Shown here: positions 16,827-24,939 of the stretch, one piece after another
Position numbering within the stretch: position 1 is the first letter of the stretch
Layout of the letters: each line of letters begins with the position of its first letter
NCBI GenBank assembly: GCA_023382655.1
Contig: JAHDWK010000002.1
Span: 478,760-542,759 of the forward strand
Direction of reading: 5' to 3'
Length of the DNA stretch: 64,000 nucleotides
From: Anaerolineae bacterium
Lineage (GTDB): Bacteria; Chloroflexota; Anaerolineae; Promineifilales; Promineifilaceae
The notes under the pieces: model-generated
The model's database searches: none
The model's input: only the letters and a program-made list of their open reading frames with translations
What the model was told of the DNA's origin: nothing
Position numbers and translations under genes: made by a program

Positions 16827-18845
16827 ATGTACAACGAAGATGGGTATGAACTGTGGCTGCGTTATCGTCGCGTAGATAACCCAGACCGATTGGCGCACTA
16901 TCGCCATGCACTCAGCGAAGTTGCCATTCCCGGCGCAGGTGAAACCAACGACATCATTCGCCAGGAACTACAACACGCCCTGCCACTTTTGTTGGATAAG
17001 GAAGTCGCCTTTACAGAACAAAAACCGGTCGCTAATGCCCTGGTTGTCGGTACGGTTGACCAACTGAAAACGCTGGGCCTTCATATAAGTTCTGAGCAGC
17101 AGCAAAAACTGGACAGGAAGGGTTATTTTATTCGGTCGGAGTTAGCAGAGGCAGGGCAGTGGGTAGTGATTGGCGGGGATGGGGAAACGGCCGTGCTCAC
17201 CGCCACCTTCCATTTTCTCCGGTTGCTGCAAACGCATCAGGATATTGCCAACCTGGATATTTTGAGCCACCCCCACATTCAGCATCGCATTCTTGGCCAT
17301 TGGGACAACCTGGATGGCTCAATCGAACGGGGGTATGCCGGGCAATCCTTATGGCATTGGGCTGAATTACCCGCCATCATTGATCCGCGTTACCACGATT
17401 ATGCCCGCGCCTGCGCCTCCGTTGGCCTCAACGGGGTTTGCCTGAACAACGTCAATGCCCAGGCCCAAAGTTTGAGCCATGAATACCTGATCAAAACGGC
17501 CGCATTGGCCGATCTTTTTCGGCCGTATGGCTTGCGCGTTTACCTCTCACCCCTGTTCTCCGCGCCCATGCAGTTGGGAGGTCTGCCTACCAGTGATCCG
17601 CGAGAGGCAACGGTTGCCCAATGGTGGCAGGATAAGGTGGCCGAGATTTACCAACTTATCCCCGACTTTGGTGGTTTCCAGGTCAAAGCCAATTCGGAGG
17701 GCCAGCCGGGGCCGCAAGATTATGGGGCCAATCACGACGATGGCGCCAATATGTTGGCGGAGGCGTTGGCACTACATGGCGGCAACTTGCTGTGGCGCGC
17801 TTTTGTCTATGATGTCACGGTGGATTCTGACCGGGCAAAATGTGCCAATAAGGAGTTTGAGCCGCTGGACGGCCGTTTCCACTCTAGCGTCCTGGTGCAG
17901 GCCAAAAATGGCCCCATAGACTTCCAACCAAGAGAACCCTTTCACCCGCTCTTTGGCCGGCTGGAGCAAACCCCGCTGGCTCTGGAACTGCAAATTACGC
18001 CCGAATATCTGGGACAATCGCGCCACCTGGTCTATCTGGCCGACATGTGGAAGGAGATACTCGACGCGGACACCTACGCCAAAGGGGCCGGCTCTACGGT
18101 AGCCAAAATTGTGGAAGGTTCGGCATTTGGTCATAAAATTTCTTGTATTCTGGGCGTCGCCAACGTGGGTTCGGAGCGGAATTGGTGCGGGCATCACTTT
18201 TCGCAGGCAAACTGGTATGCTTTTGGCCGGTTGGCCTGGGATTTTACGCTGAGTGCAGAGGCGATTGCCGATGAATGGGTGCGGATGACCTGGGGGAATG
18301 ACACGGCCGTGGTTGAACCCATCAAAACCATGCTGCACGGTTCCTGGCCCGCCTGCGTCAACTACATGACCCCCTTAGGTCTGCACCACCTCATGCAAGA
18401 GGGGCATCATTATGGCCCCGACCCCGGCCACAACAGCTCCGGGCGTGAAGATTGGAACTGCGTCTATTTTCATAAAGCGGATGTCACCGGCATCGGTTTT
18501 GATCGCAGCCGTCGCGGTAGCAACGCGGTCAGCCAATACCACTCTCCCCTGCGTGAGCAATTTGACGATGTAGCCACCTGCCCGGAGAAATATCTACTCT
18601 GGTTTCATCATGTCCCCTGGAACCATCCCCTCCTATCTGGGCGCACGCTTTGGGAGGAGATGCAGTATCTCTACAATGAAGGGGTCACTTTTGTGGAAAT
18701 CATGGCAGATACCTGGCAAAGTCTGCAACCGCATATTGATCCGCAACGCCACAAGCATGTTCACCAGCGGCTGGCCCATCAGCTTGAAAATGCGCGTGAA
18801 TGGTGCGACGTCTGCCTGCACTACTTTGGGCAATTTGTTGGCTAA
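16827..18845 (+). CDS. GH67 alpha-glucuronidase
   Basis: Releases (4-O-methyl-)glucuronic acid from xylo-oligosaccharides in hemicellulose breakdown. The 672-residue protein matches family GH67 throughout: HWDNLDGSIERGYAGQSLW, GVCLNNVNA, and FQVKANSEGQPGP. The Glu of the last motif is near residue 291 and corresponds to the catalytic acid of known members. No signal peptide is seen, so it should act in the cytoplasm on imported oligosaccharides. No xylanase or transporter is adjacent. The -10 element abuts the ATG, suggesting leaderless expression. Confidence 0.92.
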   Translation: MYNEDGYELWLRYRRVDNPDRLAHYRHALSEVAIPGAGETNDIIRQELQHALPLLLDKEVAFTEQKPVANALVVGTVDQLKTLGLHISSEQQQKLDRKGYFIRSELAEAGQWVVIGGDGETAVLTATFHFLRLLQTHQDIANLDILSHPHIQHRILGHWDNLDGSIERGYAGQSLWHWAELPAIIDPRYHDYARACASVGLNGVCLNNVNAQAQSLSHEYLIKTAALADLFRPYGLRVYLSPLFSAPMQLGGLPTSDPREATVAQWWQDKVAEIYQLIPDFGGFQVKANSEGQPGPQDYGANHDDGANMLAEALALHGGNLLWRAFVYDVTVDSDRAKCANKEFEPLDGRFHSSVLVQAKNGPIDFQPREPFHPLFGRLEQTPLALELQITPEYLGQSRHLVYLADMWKEILDADTYAKGAGSTVAKIVEGSAFGHKISCILGVANVGSERNWCGHHFSQANWYAFGRLAWDFTLSAEAIADEWVRMTWGNDTAVVEPIKTMLHGSWPACVNYMTPLGLHHLMQEGHHYGPDPGHNSSGREDWNCVYFHKADVTGIGFDRSRRGSNAVSQYHSPLREQFDDVATCPEKYLLWFHHVPWNHPLLSGRTLWEEMQYLYNEGVTFVEIMADTWQSLQPHIDPQRHKHVHQRLAHQLENAREWCDVCLHYFGQFVG

Positions 18846-18874
18846 CAACAACGCCATCGTAAAACTAAAGGGAC

Positions 18875-18911
18875 ACGGGCGTGTAATTTCATATAGTTTC
18901 AATACGCCCGT
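18875..18911. repeat. Inverted repeat after the alpha-glucuronidase gene
   Basis: ACGGGCGT and ACGCCCGT are separated by 21 bases. It could be a weak terminator, but there is no T run. The rest of 18846-18998 shows nothing I can name. Confidence 0.35.
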
Positions 18912-18998
18912 TGGGCAAAGGCGGTGTGGCGCGGTCGGGAGAGCATCCCTACAGGCTGAGAGGCGGCCACAGCAGGGGAAGAGTAGAGTTTAGGACTT

Positions 18999-19027
18999 TT
19001 GTTCTAATTCACATAATGTGATAATAT
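18999..19027 (+). promoter_or_regulatory. Promoter with internal operator palindrome before the DUF5131 gene
   Basis: TTGTTC (18999-19004) and TAATAT (19022-19027) are 17 bp apart. The spacer holds the perfect 13-bp palindrome TCACATAATGTGA (19009-19021), placed where a repressor would block the polymerase. Confidence 0.65.
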
Positions 19028-19059
19028 ACCCTATATCCTGAAATTGAAGGAGCAAGCTC

Positions 19060-19785
19060 ATGGCTCAATCAAAAATAGAATGGACACAAGCTACCTGGAA
19101 TCCTGTCACTGGCTGTAACAAAATCAGTCCTGGTTGTAAACATTGTTATGCCGAACGTATGGCAAAACGTTTGCAGGCAATGGGACAATCTAATTATGAC
19201 AATGGTTTTGAAGTAACCCTTCATGAGCACATGCTGGAACGGCCGCTTGAATGGAAACAACCCAAACTCATCTTCGTTAATTCCATGAGTGACCTTTTTC
19301 ATGAAGATGTCCCTCTGACTTTTATTCAACGTGTCTTCGACACCATGCGCCAAGCAGATTGGCACTGTTTTCAGATTCTCACCAAACGCTCTGAGCGGCT
19401 GATGCAACTAAGTCTAGAAATTGCCTGGCCGTCTAACGTCTGGATGGGCGTAAGTGTGGAAACACAGAAATATACTTATCGCATTGAACAGTTAAGGCAG
19501 ACTCGGGCACAGATAAAATTCCTTTCCCTTGAGCCATTACTGGGGCCGCTATCCAATCTCAACTTAAGTGATATAGATTGGGTCATTGCTGGCGGTGAAT
19601 CTGGCCCTGGGGCCAGACCAATGCAAGAAGAATGGGTTACTGAAATCAGGGACCAATGCCTGGCTACAGCTACTCCCTTCTTCTTTAAGCAATGGGGTGG
19701 CAAAAATAAAAAGAAAACTGGTCGTGAATTACAAGGACGTACCTGGAATCAATTGCCATCAAATAACCCCGCTTTTGCTATTTGA
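19060..19785 (+). CDS. Three-Cys-motif protein, phage Gp37/Gp68-like family (DUF5131)
   Basis: 241 residues. The N-terminus carries Cys19-X6-Cys26-X2-Cys29 ([18 protein letters not shown]), the defining three-Cys motif of this family. The spacing suggests an iron-sulfur cluster or metal site, perhaps radical-SAM-like, but activity is not established. Other conserved features are [28 protein letters not shown] and [14 protein letters not shown] strong GAAGGAG ribosome site precedes the ATG. Its downstream neighbour is TcmP, the usual partner of this family. The region is AT-richer than the chromosome and has no ACGGCCGT, so it is probably acquired DNA. Confidence 0.88.
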   Translation: MAQSKIEWTQATWNPVTGCNKISPGCKHCYAERMAKRLQAMGQSNYDNGFEVTLHEHMLERPLEWKQPKLIFVNSMSDLFHEDVPLTFIQRVFDTMRQADWHCFQILTKRSERLMQLSLEIAWPSNVWMGVSVETQKYTYRIEQLRQTRAQIKFLSLEPLLGPLSNLNLSDIDWVIAGGESGPGARPMQEEWVTEIRDQCLATATPFFFKQWGGKNKKKTGRELQGRTWNQLPSNNPAFAI

Positions 19786-19826
19786 CCAAAGCAACCAGTA
19801 CTGGTTGAATCGGCGGCAGTAAGAAG

Positions 19827-19857
19827 AGGCCATTAGTGTTCATCTGATGGCCTTTTT
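19827..19857 (+). terminator. Rho-independent terminator between DUF5131 and tcmP
   Basis: Stem AGGCCAT/ATGGCCT with a 13-base loop and five T. The pair may thus be two transcription units. Confidence 0.75.
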
Positions 19858-19883
19858 GTTATCTGGCCATCCGATGATAAAAT
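19856..19883 (+). promoter_or_regulatory. Promoter of the tcmP gene
   Basis: TTGTTA (19856-19861) and TAAAAT (19878-19883) are separated by 16 bp; the ATG is 27 bases further on. It overlaps the end of the preceding terminator. Confidence 0.55.
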
Positions 19884-19910
19884 GTTTCAGCTTGGTTTGA
19901 GGAAAATAGT

Positions 19911-21035
19911 ATGCGTGATCTCGATGATGAATTCTTTCGTGACAAAAGGCCATGGTCAAAAATCAAAGACAAAGTTATTGGAGGATACATGCCAGCTTAC
20001 CTCCGAAAAGTGGCTCTACTTGGAAAGCCAATCCTCTTGGTGGATGGTTATGCAGGTCCCGGTGTTTTTGATGACGGTGAACCAGGTTCTCCGTTGATAA
20101 TGTGTTCTGCTGCCGAAAAGTATGTCAAAAGTCAATACTCTGCGCTTTTTGTAAATCATAATCCTTCTCATCACAACAAACTGCAGGAGATCCTCGTCAA
20201 ACAGGGTTGGAATTCAAGAGCGAAGGCTATTTTGGGAGATAGTTCGCAGCTTTTGAACATTCTTTCAACTCAGTTGAGAGATCAGACCGTATTTGTGTAT
20301 TTAGATCCTTTTGGGTTGAAGGGGTGCGAATTCAACACGCTTAAGCCGTTTTTAACACGAAGTAATCAATTCAGCACTGAAATAGTGATAAATATGAGTA
20401 TGCCAATCACTCATAGATTAGCTGCGCCAAAAGCAAAAGCAGAAGGTCGAGAAAATGATCCCAGAATTACCAGCAACCGCAATCGCATGACTAAGGTTTT
20501 TGGAGGTGATTATTGGCAAGAAATTTATTTCTCAGATATGTTGGCAGGAGAAAAAGAGTTTGCAGTAATGGAAGAATACCGAAACCTCATTTCTCAATAT
20601 CTTCCCTATACAGGTTCCTGTCCCGTTAGAGAAAGCACCTCTTCTCGAATAAAATATTTCATCACATTTGCCTCACGGCATATTGATGCCATGCTACTTC
20701 TCAATGACGAGATGTGTAAAGCATATTTTGGGCAAATGCACGAGGCTGATTTCGGTGACCTCCCTCTATTTGCTAATACAAACTGGCAATCATTTAGAAC
20801 TTCAAAGCAACTTGATTCTATTGTAATCGCAATATTGAAAAAGAACCCTGGGATCAAGAGAAAGGCTTTATGGGAGCTGATCATTCAAGAGCATTTTATG
20901 AAATTTACGGCATCCGAATACAAAGAAAGTGTCAAGAACCTTGCCGGGCGTACAACAGGAGAAAGAATCATTGTTACCTATACAGAGACTAACAGGCTGA
21001 ATGACAACTGTGGACTCCTTTTTACCGACACATAA
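19911..21035 (+). CDS. tcmP: Three-Cys-motif partner protein TcmP
   Basis: 374 residues matching the family named for its constant pairing with three-Cys-motif proteins. A Rossmann-like start, LLVDGYAGPGVFDDGEPGSP (about 42-61), resembles a methyltransferase SAM-binding loop. FVYLDPFGLKGCEF (about 125-138) resembles the DPF/DPPY catalytic motif of nucleic-acid methyltransferases, though family activity is unproven. The C-terminal third looks like a helical winged-helix domain. GAGGA precedes the ATG. The gene has its own promoter after a terminator. Together with the DUF5131 gene it is a candidate mobile defence or modification module (inference). Confidence 0.85.
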   Translation: MRDLDDEFFRDKRPWSKIKDKVIGGYMPAYLRKVALLGKPILLVDGYAGPGVFDDGEPGSPLIMCSAAEKYVKSQYSALFVNHNPSHHNKLQEILVKQGWNSRAKAILGDSSQLLNILSTQLRDQTVFVYLDPFGLKGCEFNTLKPFLTRSNQFSTEIVINMSMPITHRLAAPKAKAEGRENDPRITSNRNRMTKVFGGDYWQEIYFSDMLAGEKEFAVMEEYRNLISQYLPYTGSCPVRESTSSRIKYFITFASRHIDAMLLLNDEMCKAYFGQMHEADFGDLPLFANTNWQSFRTSKQLDSIVIAILKKNPGIKRKALWELIIQEHFMKFTASEYKESVKNLAGRTTGERIIVTYTETNRLNDNCGLLFTDT

Positions 21036-21321
21036 GTAGAAAGTACCGCATCCTACACTGTTGCGGCGAGGTCTTCATGGGTTGCTGGCGGGTGTTCCAC
21101 ACCGTGCCGCATTCCCTTGTCACTCACCGACCTGTTTCTCATCAGTCGTAGCACAGTTTTTGCACGGCCGTGACCAGACACCAATGAGCCATAGCCAAAG
21201 TTCACTTGAGAAGATCAAAAAGTTCTGCGGAGAAAATCACAAAGTTCAGCGCAGAACTTTCCAACCCACATTCCGCAGTGAAAAAGTGAGGAAAAAACAA
21301 TTTTGAAGTATCCTCGAAAAC

Positions 21322-21830
21322 ATGCATACAATAGCCGTAGAATACGACACTCAACGTTTGGATCATTTGGGAATTGTGGCCGGGATTTGCCACGAAATCG
21401 GATTAGTTAACACGATAGATGAGATGCTGCCGACTCCATCAGGGCGCAAAGTTAGTTGCGGTCAGGCTACACTGGCTATGGTGCTCAACTGACATGGCAT
21501 CACCTAAGAGCCACCTATCACCCGATGGAGAAATACCCCCATCGAGGCCGCCCCCCGAAAGAGTCCAAACGGCAGGTTGTGGGGTGGCAAGTAAAGGTGA
21601 CTTGCCAGGTTGACGACAAACAACTCAGCGAAGCGCAGAAATGGTTTCAGCGAAGCGCAGAAATGGTTTCAGCGAAGCGCAGAAATGTTTGGCCCGTTTT
21701 TGCTGGCCACTAACGAGTTAGACACAGAATGCTTGCCAGACGAAAAGATTCTCAACAATTACAAAGAGCAGGCCACCACCGCGGCGGATTCTCAAGTTGA
21801 CGCCTGTCAGATTACAACTGATTCGTCTAC
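21322..21830 (+). pseudogene. IS1634-family transposase remnant
   Basis: Codons 21322-21489 read as the conserved N-terminus (RLDHLGIVAGICHEIGL, then QATLAMVLN) and hit a stop at 21490. After a large deletion, the C-terminal region reappears in shifted frames (GRPPKESKRQVV near 21545; LLATNELDTECLPDEKIL near 21700-21755). A triplicated 22-bp unit breaks the frame between them. Inactive. Confidence 0.8.
21625..21688 (+). repeat. 22-bp tandem triplication inside the transposase remnant
   Basis: Three copies of a unit beginning TCAGCGAAGCGCAGAAATGG, the last shortened. Because 22 is not a multiple of three, each copy shifts the frame. Confidence 0.9.
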
Positions 21831-22058
21831 TGAGACCGGCTGTTCAAAATTGTTATTTGGTCGATTTTTAAGGTGCGGAATGTGGGTTTAAACCTTGTCA
21901 TTTTATGCTATGATGATTTTGGTACCTTGCTATTTCAGCGCAATAACCTAGATTGTTATATATCTAGAAAGTGGGAAATCTTACAATCAACGCTATAAAA
22001 CGAATAATTCCCCAAGAAAATGGGGTTTCATAATATTATGTAAGATAGAAATTCAATC

Positions 22059-22991
22059 ATGACAGAACCGAATGGCAGAAGAAACTTTAGTAAAAATATC
22101 CGGACGCGTTTCAAAGAAAATTATACAAAAATAACAGACTATTTGAACCTGTCTCCTATCGATTTTTCTTGGAAAGTAAGATGGCGCATGAAATATGATC
22201 ACAACACGCTTTTTATCCAAATTCAGGATAAATTGGGTGTACGGGCGTATGCACAAGAAAAAGGCATACCGACTGCAGATGTGTACTTCGTAACAGACCA
22301 GCCAGAAACGATTCCATTTGGGGCGCTTCCCAAAACTTATTTTATCAAAGCGACTCATGGATGTGGTTGGAATATTTTCTTCGAGAATGGAACTTTCTAT
22401 AATTGGGTGAGCGGAGTGGCACTGATTGAACGCGATTTGTCAAAATCTATTATCACCCAAGAACAATGTATGCAATTATGTCATACCTGGCTGGGTTCAA
22501 CCTACTCCAAAAGACAATGGGCCTATCAATATATTCAACCCTTGCTCCTTGTTGAAGAGAAATTGGAACCGCATGATGGTTACGCACTGGTTGTGTATCG
22601 TTGTTTTGTGTTTGATGGCGTTGTCAAAGTCATTAATGTAGATTCCCCGATGCACAAAACGGGAACGGATTTGTTCGTTGATGCAAATTGGCAGCCCTTT
22701 TCAATACCGCGACATTTTGAACAGCCGCCAAACCCGCTTCCGCAAAAGCCAGAAAAACTTACCGAAATTGTGAGGGCAGCAGAAAGGCTTGGCGAAGGAT
22801 TTGATTTTATCCGGGTAGATTTGTTTGATGCCAATAAAGGCATTGTACTCGGAGAAATGACGGTATATCCCGAAGGAGGCGCGATTCATACACCGACAAC
22901 GGACCGGGCTTTTAATAAATGGCTTGGTGAACAGTGGATTTTGCCGGATATAAACGACCCTAATCACGCAGCAAATCTATCGGTTGTGTGA
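22059..22991 (+). CDS. TupA-like ATP-grasp protein
   Basis: 310 residues of the ATP-grasp family related to TupA, a ligase of teichuronopeptide synthesis, often found in capsule or surface polysaccharide loci. Visible features are the N-terminal motif (DKLGVRAYAQEKG), an ATP-binding segment (TYFIKATHGCGWN) and the C-terminal metal-binding part (FDFIRVDLFDA, LGEMTVYPEGG). The last residues run into an IS200 remnant, so the C-terminus may be altered. It has low GC and no ACGGCCGT, like the rest of the island. Substrate unknown; no polysaccharide genes are adjacent. Confidence 0.8.
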   Translation: MTEPNGRRNFSKNIRTRFKENYTKITDYLNLSPIDFSWKVRWRMKYDHNTLFIQIQDKLGVRAYAQEKGIPTADVYFVTDQPETIPFGALPKTYFIKATHGCGWNIFFENGTFYNWVSGVALIERDLSKSIITQEQCMQLCHTWLGSTYSKRQWAYQYIQPLLLVEEKLEPHDGYALVVYRCFVFDGVVKVINVDSPMHKTGTDLFVDANWQPFSIPRHFEQPPNPLPQKPEKLTEIVRAAERLGEGFDFIRVDLFDANKGIVLGEMTVYPEGGAIHTPTTDRAFNKWLGEQWILPDINDPNHAANLSVV

Positions 22992-23131
22992 GCAAAAAGA
23001 TGGTATAGAGGTAATCGAACTGAATGTTCAAGTAGACCATGTACATCTAGTAGTCTCGATTCCACCGAAGTATGCCGTGTTCCAATTCATGGGGTATCTG
23101 AAAGGGAAACTGGCGTTGCGCCTCTTGACCG
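22984..23131 (+). pseudogene. IS200-type (Y1) transposase fragment
   Basis: About 49 codons read as the core of an IS200/IS605 TnpA, including the HuH metal motif (VDHVHLVVSIPPKY) and FMGYLKGK. Both ends, including the catalytic Tyr, are missing. It overlaps the end of the TupA-like gene by eight bases. Confidence 0.75.
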
Positions 23132-23569
23132 GCACGGTGATGAAGATAGGAAAAGACACCGGGCCAGCCTCAATGGCCGTAAGGGGCGAGTATTGCTGGC
23201 AGGATTCTTCGCCCAAAGCCTTAACCAGAAAATCAACCGGACGCAAATCCAGAACAGCATAGTAGATGACCAGGCAACGCACATAAGCAGGTTGATCTCG
23301 GAGAGCAAAGGTGATGCGCAGGCCCCCACCGGAACATGTCCATAAGCAAAGGCGATCCAGGTCAAGGGAAAAGGCGGCTGCATGTTCCCGCACGTAGGCA
23401 ATAGCGGCCGCCACATCCCCTACCGACTGTGGCAAGAGTTCTGGAGCGTGGTAACGATGATTGAAGGTAAAAGCGACAAAACCGGATGCGGCCGCCAGAG
23501 GCCCCCAGGAGCGATATTGCCCTCTTTTGACACCGTGCCACATTTGTGAATTTTGCAGAACGGCCGTAC
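23131..23569 (-). pseudogene. Alpha/beta-hydrolase fragment
   Basis: On the minus strand the sequence reads as the middle of a dienelactone-hydrolase-like esterase: YRSWGPLAAASGFVAFTFNH, AIAYVREHAA, and the nucleophile-elbow-like CLWTCSGGG. The N-terminus with the oxyanion region and the C-terminus are absent; the latter is cut by the IS200 remnant. Probably a dead gene marking the right edge of the island. Confidence 0.7.
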
Positions 23570-23590
23570 CTTCATACGGCCGTTCTTTTT
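23559..23590 (+). terminator. Terminator-like hairpin made of two ACGGCCGT copies
   Basis: AACGGCCGTA (23559-23568) and TACGGCCGTT (23575-23584) pair around CCTTCA, followed by CTTTTT. It faces the ftsZ stop and could block read-through from the island. Confidence 0.7.
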
Positions 23591-23638
23591 ACCAGCAATA
23601 GGCAGCAAATCCACCGATTACCGATAACGGATTACCAA

Positions 23639-24844
23639 TTACTGATTCTCCCGTTTACGCAAAAAAGCCGGGATGTCTATGTTGTCCACCGGATAGGTGG
23701 CCGGTTTGGTCTGAGAAGGTTGGGCGGGGGCAGCCGGTCTGTAACCAGAGCTTGTTGCCCCAGAGCTTGCCGCAGGGGCCGTCACCCGTGCCGTCGGTTG
23801 GCTGGGGCGGTTGACCACCCGCGTCTCCGGCCGTGTAATCCGGTGCATCAGCGGCGAGCCATGTTCAAAGCCGGTGGCAATCACCGTCACCCGCACCTCA
23901 TCCTCCAGCGTCTCGTCAATCACCGCGCCAAAGATCAGGTTTACGTCCGGGTGGGCCGTCTCCCGAATAACCGCCGCCGCCTGGTTAATTTCGTGCAGGC
24001 TCATATTTGTACCGCCGGTAATGTTGAACAAAATCCCTTTAGCGCCATCAATGGTCACATCCAGCAGCTTGCTGGAGAGCGCCGTTTCCGCGGCAATGCG
24101 CGCCCGGTCTTCGCCCTTGCCACTGCCCACGGCCATCAATGCCGCCCCGCCCAAAGACATCACCGTTTGCACATCGGCAAAGTCCAGGTTAATCAGGCCG
24201 GGCACGGTGATCAACTCGCTAATGCCCTGAATACCCTGGCGCAGCACATCATCCGCCAACTTGAACGAATCCAGCAGCGAAACGCGCCGGTCGCCCATTT
24301 CCAGCAGCCGATCATTGGGAATCACAATCAGCGTATCCACGTGCTCCTTTAGCTGCTCAATGCCCGTTTCCGCTGCCCGCATCCGGTGTGAGCCTTCAAA
24401 CATGAACGGCTTGGTCACCACACCAATGGTCAGCGCCCCCTCTTCGCGGGCTACCTGCGCCACAAGGGGCGCCGCCCCCGTGCCCGTGCCGCCGCCCATG
24501 CCGGCGGTGACAAACACCATGTCCGATCCCTGCAACACTTCATGCAGTTCTTCCAATGATTCCTCGGCTGCTTTCGCGCCAATCTCGGCTTTGCCGCCCG
24601 ACCCCAGGCCACGTGTGGCCCGCTCGCCAATGGCCACCCGCGTGCGGGCGTTGCAGCCGCGTAACGCCTGTTGGTCGGTATTGATGGCAATAAAATCCAC
24701 CCCGGCGATATTGGCCTCGATCATGCGGTTGATGGCATTGCTGCCGCCGCCGCCCACGCCCACGACCCTGATCAAAGCCGACCCTTCAGCAACGGGCATC
24801 CGCTGCAAAGGTAACTGCTGCGCTGTTCCATTTTTTGTTTTCAT
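23639..24844 (-). CDS. ftsZ: Cell division protein FtsZ
   Basis: Tubulin-like GTPase that forms the division ring. The 401-residue protein shows [13 protein letters not shown], the GTP-binding signature [11 protein letters not shown] and the T7 loop NLDFADV. A Thr/Pro/Ala-rich linker leads to the conserved C-terminal tail ([10 protein letters not shown]) that binds FtsA. Last gene of the dcw cluster; a heptamer hairpin separates it from ftsA. Confidence 0.97.
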   Translation of the reverse strand: MKTKNGTAQQLPLQRMPVAEGSALIRVVGVGGGGSNAINRMIEANIAGVDFIAINTDQQALRGCNARTRVAIGERATRGLGSGGKAEIGAKAAEESLEELHEVLQGSDMVFVTAGMGGGTGTGAAPLVAQVAREEGALTIGVVTKPFMFEGSHRMRAAETGIEQLKEHVDTLIVIPNDRLLEMGDRRVSLLDSFKLADDVLRQGIQGISELITVPGLINLDFADVQTVMSLGGAALMAVGSGKGEDRARIAAETALSSKLLDVTIDGAKGILFNITGGTNMSLHEINQAAAVIRETAHPDVNLIFGAVIDETLEDEVRVTVIATGFEHGSPLMHRITRPETRVVNRPSQPTARVTAPAASSGATSSGYRPAAPAQPSQTKPATYPVDNIDIPAFLRKRENQ

Positions 24845-24867
24845 CTCTTCAACCCTCTTTTTTTATT

Positions 24868-24936
24868 AGTAAGCAGTTGGCAGTGAGCAGTGAGCAGTTT
24901 TGCCACTGCTCACTGCTCACCGCTTACTGCTCACTG
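24868..24936. repeat. Heptamer tandem-repeat hairpin between ftsA and ftsZ
   Basis: Units of the type CAGTGAG/CAGTAAG are followed by their inverted copies (CACTGCT), forming a hairpin that fills most of the gap. Confidence 0.88.
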
Positions 24937-24939
24937 GTA

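Larger units (their letters stand above)
21263..21888 (+). mobile_element. Internally deleted IS1634-type element with intact terminal repeats
   Basis: Bounded by a perfect 15-bp inverted repeat: AACCCACATTCCGCA at 21263-21277 and its complement at 21874-21888. At 626 bp it is about a third of a full element. It contains the first 56 codons and a C-terminal part of a DUF4277-type transposase. No clear target duplication is seen. It is probably immobile by itself but could be moved by an active relative. The flanking 21036-21262 holds no gene I can support. Confidence 0.8.

Noticed and set aside
18940..18985. CTGAGAGGC segment as a thiamine (THI) box
   Set aside because: The rest of the TPP riboswitch core is missing and the downstream gene is not related to thiamine.
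23028..23130. Continuation of the hydrolase fragment over the IS200 remnant
   Set aside because: Those codons are the antisense of the transposase core and do not resemble a hydrolase.
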